Assembly: GCA_025093555.1 (NCBI GenBank)
Contig: JAIWNF010000088.1
Span: 62,001-126,000 of the forward strand
DNA: 64,000 nucleotides
Direction of reading: 5' to 3'
Source of the DNA: Circinella umbellata
Taxonomy: Eukaryota > Mucoromycota > Mucoromycetes > Mucorales > Lichtheimiaceae
Shown here piece by piece: positions 61,016-64,000 of this stretch (position 1 is its first letter; each line of letters starts with the position of its first letter). Both the position numbers and the translations under genes were made by a program. The notes beneath the pieces are model-generated. The model was not told the DNA's origin. It saw only the letters and a list, made by a program, of their open reading frames with translations, and searched no databases.

Positions 61016-62351
61016 CATGCTGAACAATCTTTTTCTTGTGGACTTTCATCGTTATGTACAACCTTTAGGTAAGAAAACTAGTTTTTCTTAAATGTTTTCG
61101 TCTCAATATATATATATATCGGCATGACAACATTATTTAGCACTAAGGAATACAAATTTTATTATAACACTGCAAACATATGCAGATAGTTCCTAAAAAC
61201 AGCAGCAGTAATAATAATATTCTCAAAGGCATCTGTAAAAATATCTAAAGACATGTGTCATTTGTAGCAGCATTGAGTGTAAAGAAAAAAACAATAGCAA
61301 AATGCAATGTCTATGGCAAAATCGATTGTATAAACAAAATGATAAAGCAAAATACATTCCAAACAATAATAATTAATTACTTTAACAATATAAATGCTCA
61401 CATATTACATATATGTCAAATAGCTACGTAGCTATTATATATCATGTTTTTTTTTCATATACGTAGTCATAAACATCAAATTCCATATATAATTATCATT
61501 TGACAATAGAATTATCAATAAATAAAATAATAATTTTGTTTTTCTCCCCTTCGCTGCGTTATGAGGGCCATTTCCTAATTGGGAACAATTAATTCTTTTT
61601 GCCTCATACATGTTACCCGTGCCAAAATACCGGAGATTCTAAGTGTCAACCCCTGATAAAGCTAAAAAGGATCTTCCTAAGAATAAGGTTATCATACCCT
61701 AAGATAGCATTCTTTAAGATACATTCTTCAGATGACATACCAGAGATAACGCATCATAATAAACAATTCATATAAATAGACCAACTCGTACATAGAATAA
61801 TAATCTTTATCTTATTTTCTAAGAATAAACACTGTTTCAAAGGACTCATCGTTTTTTATTATATCTTTATTATTAAACTAAACTATTATTCTATCGTACA
61901 CCTCAGCGAAGATGTATGCCAGGATCAGTATGGTGAATGCCAGAGGAAGAGAAAATTGAGCGGCGTACACTTTTGAGAACTGGTATAGTTGTTTTTGGGC
62001 GATTGTCATTATTTGACTTGCTCGCATGTGGAGAAGTATTTGTGGTTTTGGTACGAGGACGTTTTTTTGACTCATAGGCGAAAGAGGTGTGGTTCGCTCA
62101 TGAAATTATTAGGCTCTTTCATGAAAAATAAAAAGAGATTATTTATCTGGTTAAGCAGTGAGTCCCGCACTCAAGTCCCCACTGTATCGGGGACTTGGAA
62201 ATAATATTTTTCATCACCCGCAAACTAGACTGACGAAATTAATGCTGTGAGTTTATTTACAAAAACCGTGTACCTGCCTTTTTAATTCTTGTCACTTTTT
62301 TTTCATTTTTTTTAAAAAAAACACTTTTACATTTACTTTACCGAAATAATC
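61016..62351. other. Intergenic before the Crypton-type gene, with a strong hairpin
   Basis: AT-rich, no convincing exon. A 9-bp perfect stem, caagtcccc...ggggacttg with an 8-base loop, lies at about 62172-62197, some 155 bases before the recombinase start codon. It could be a terminator-like or element-end structure. Confidence 0.5.
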
Positions 62352-64000
62352 ATGGGTGGTTCTGGAAGCGGTCGAAGACAAATCAATGGCACTCCTGCAC
62401 AGAATCGGGAAAGAAACAGAGATATTAGACTGAATGAGTTGTCTCTTAATAATTCTGCTGTAGCAGATATGGAAAATGACGAAGACGCAGCTTATAGAGA
62501 TGCTAGGGATCGCGCTGCCCTTGAGACATTTAGCGCAGCTCGACAAAGTCGTCCTCAAAACACCATCAATCAATACTTGAATCGCCAACAAGAATTCAAA
62601 AGATGGTGTATCAAGAAAAATGTTAATGCTATCCCTGATGATGGAAAGCTTCACTTTTTCTTGAAAACAGAGGTTGGTTTTATTGCTCATTAGTGTGTTT
62701 CGACAAATAAATGTAATTTTGTTACTTAAAAATCTTATATAAGGTTGCTTTCCGTCCCCACCGAAAGAGAGGAAAAAAAAGAAGTGCACCAGAAGATTCG
62801 CATGAGGATGATGCCAATCAGCATTCAAATGAACATGGGTCCAATGGTGTCAACAATGCTGACCATGCCGACGATGAGGTCAATGACCTTCCTCAAATCG
62901 ACACAGCATATCAAGTAATGGATATGATGGACGAAATGGATGAAGAGAGAGATGGTTCTAGCTCTAACACTAGCACTACCACTCCCACCAATGATTCATC
63001 ATCATCCACAATCAACAGCACAAGCATTGAATCTGCCATTACTCGACAATTCAATGAATATGCTCAACTCGCTTCTGGGGTACCTGGCAAACGGGTCAGA
63101 TACTCAACCGTTGAAGCATATGCTGCTGCAATTGTTGATCTTTGGGCCGAGCAATGTTTGACGGATAATTCTTTTCGTCCAAGTCCTCGTGGAAAACGAG
63201 TGAAAGCATTACTTGACTGGTTGCGTAGAGAAGACGAAAAAATCGCTCGCGCAAACTTTGATGATAGAGTATGTTTAAGACAACTTATTAAGCAACTTCT
63301 TGCTATATGTGTAATGTATAGATAATCTAACAAATACATTTATTTTTTAAGGGTGCATTTACCGCTGCAGATGGCTATACCACTCATGCTGAAATGGAGA
63401 AAATTGTTGATCAATTTTGGACAAATGGAACTGAACTTGGTCTTCGAGATGGTACATCATTTTTATTGCAGCACTACGGTTTGCTTCGCGGTGAAAGTAT
63501 TCGAAAAATGGAGTTTGCTGATTTGCAATCGCTTCATTTGGAGGATGAAGGTCCCAGCCAATGTCATGCTTTGGTAATGGTCCTTAAACAAGGAAAAACT
63601 AACAAGTTTGGGCGCGTTGAAGTTGCTGGATGTATGCGAAACAAGAACGTGGCCATTTGTCCTCAAATGATGCTTGCTTGTTACCTTTTCAGTCGTTATG
63701 AGATGTCTGGAGAGCAATTTCCTAGCATCAATAAGAACGCGGATTGGTTTTTCTACAAGCTCATCAAAGGAACGACGGAGGATCCTCAAAAGGAGTTGTC
63801 ATACCGTCAGCACCTTAAGGCAATCACAAAAGCATTTGAGGGAGCTTGTCTCCATTCAAAAGCCAAAACTCATGCTATGCGTGGTGCCGCAGCTCGAATG
63901 GCAGAGATTGGAGGATCAAGCGAGGGCCCCATTCGTCGTGCAGGCCGTTGGAACACAAGTTCATTGACAACAGCCTACCTCACTAACCTTCCCCACGAAC
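62352..64000 (+). CDS. Crypton-type tyrosine recombinase, 3'-partial
   Basis: Exons 62352-62672, 62744-63268 and 63352->64000 are joined in phase 0, and the frame is open at the end of the window. The N-terminus is basic and Asn-rich with a core-binding helix region (NTINQYLNRQQEFKRWCIKK). After an acidic, Ser/Thr-rich linker comes the second core segment (YSTVEAYAAAIVDLWAEQCL). The catalytic domain shows the first Arg in HYGLLRGESIRKMEFADL, a Lys in VLKQGKTNKFGRVE, HAMRG as HxxR, AGRWNTSS as the H/W position and the Tyr in LTTAYLTNLP. Cryptons are DNA transposons that move by a circular intermediate with this recombinase and no DDE transposase. Catalytic residues seem complete. It could instead be a domesticated Ndc10-like protein. 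Confidence 0.8.

Overview
This window looks like nuclear DNA of an early-diverging filamentous fungus, most probably Mucoromycota (Mucorales-type). It is AT-rich. Genes carry many short introns (about 60-120 nt, GT...AG). Low-complexity Q/N/S tracts are common. The housekeeping genes are fungal (PIL1-type eisosome protein, KNH-like secreted protein, YME1, ATO acetate carrier, NLE1/RSA4, COA6, TFIIIC, TBCK, Cdc7). The mobile DNA (Tc1/mariner, MULE, Crypton, Fanzor) fits that group. All calls come from reading the sequence; no database search was possible. Where exon sums and splice phases are quoted, they were worked out by hand.

Layout. 1-6 kb: 3' part of a Cdc7-like kinase, a small secreted protein, and a PIL1-like BAR protein with a long Q-rich tail. 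6.25-13.39 kb: a complete 7.1-kb Mutator-like (MULE) transposon. It has long terminal inverted repeats built of 24-bp tandem units, a perfect 8-bp target duplication, and one eight-exon gene that appears to fuse a FAR1/MULE/SWIM transposase to an OTU cysteine protease and an RTC4-like domain. 13.4-20.9 kb: gene-empty DNA strongly enriched in the hexamer tacgta, with a decayed Tc1-type transposase. 20.9-26.4 kb: a GATA factor and the mitochondrial i-AAA protease YME1. 26.4-33 kb: three TA-flanked MITE-like elements and gene relics. 33-38.2 kb: a mitochondrial LEA-like repeat protein and a TBCK pseudokinase/TBC/rhodanese gene. 39.9-45.6 kb: a tandem tRNA/SINE-like repeat, then a multi-exon gene of an uncharacterised Mucoromycota-type family whose GC-AG intron has been invaded by a 1.85-kb element and whose 5' end abuts a second inverted-repeat element. 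45.8-56.8 kb: a compact housekeeping block (COA6, TFIIIC subunit, ATO transporter, NLE1, methyltransferase). 57.4-64 kb: a second mobile-element zone with a 5'-truncated Fanzor (eukaryotic TnpB-like nuclease), transposase relics and a Crypton-type tyrosine recombinase that runs off the end of the window.

The host genes do not form an operon-like pathway, as expected for a eukaryote. Several are mitochondrial (YME1, COA6, LEA-like) and others serve plasma membrane, ribosome assembly and Pol III transcription. The most notable content is the mobile DNA: the MULE-OTU-RTC4 fusion and the Fanzor remnant are the two items most worth following up.
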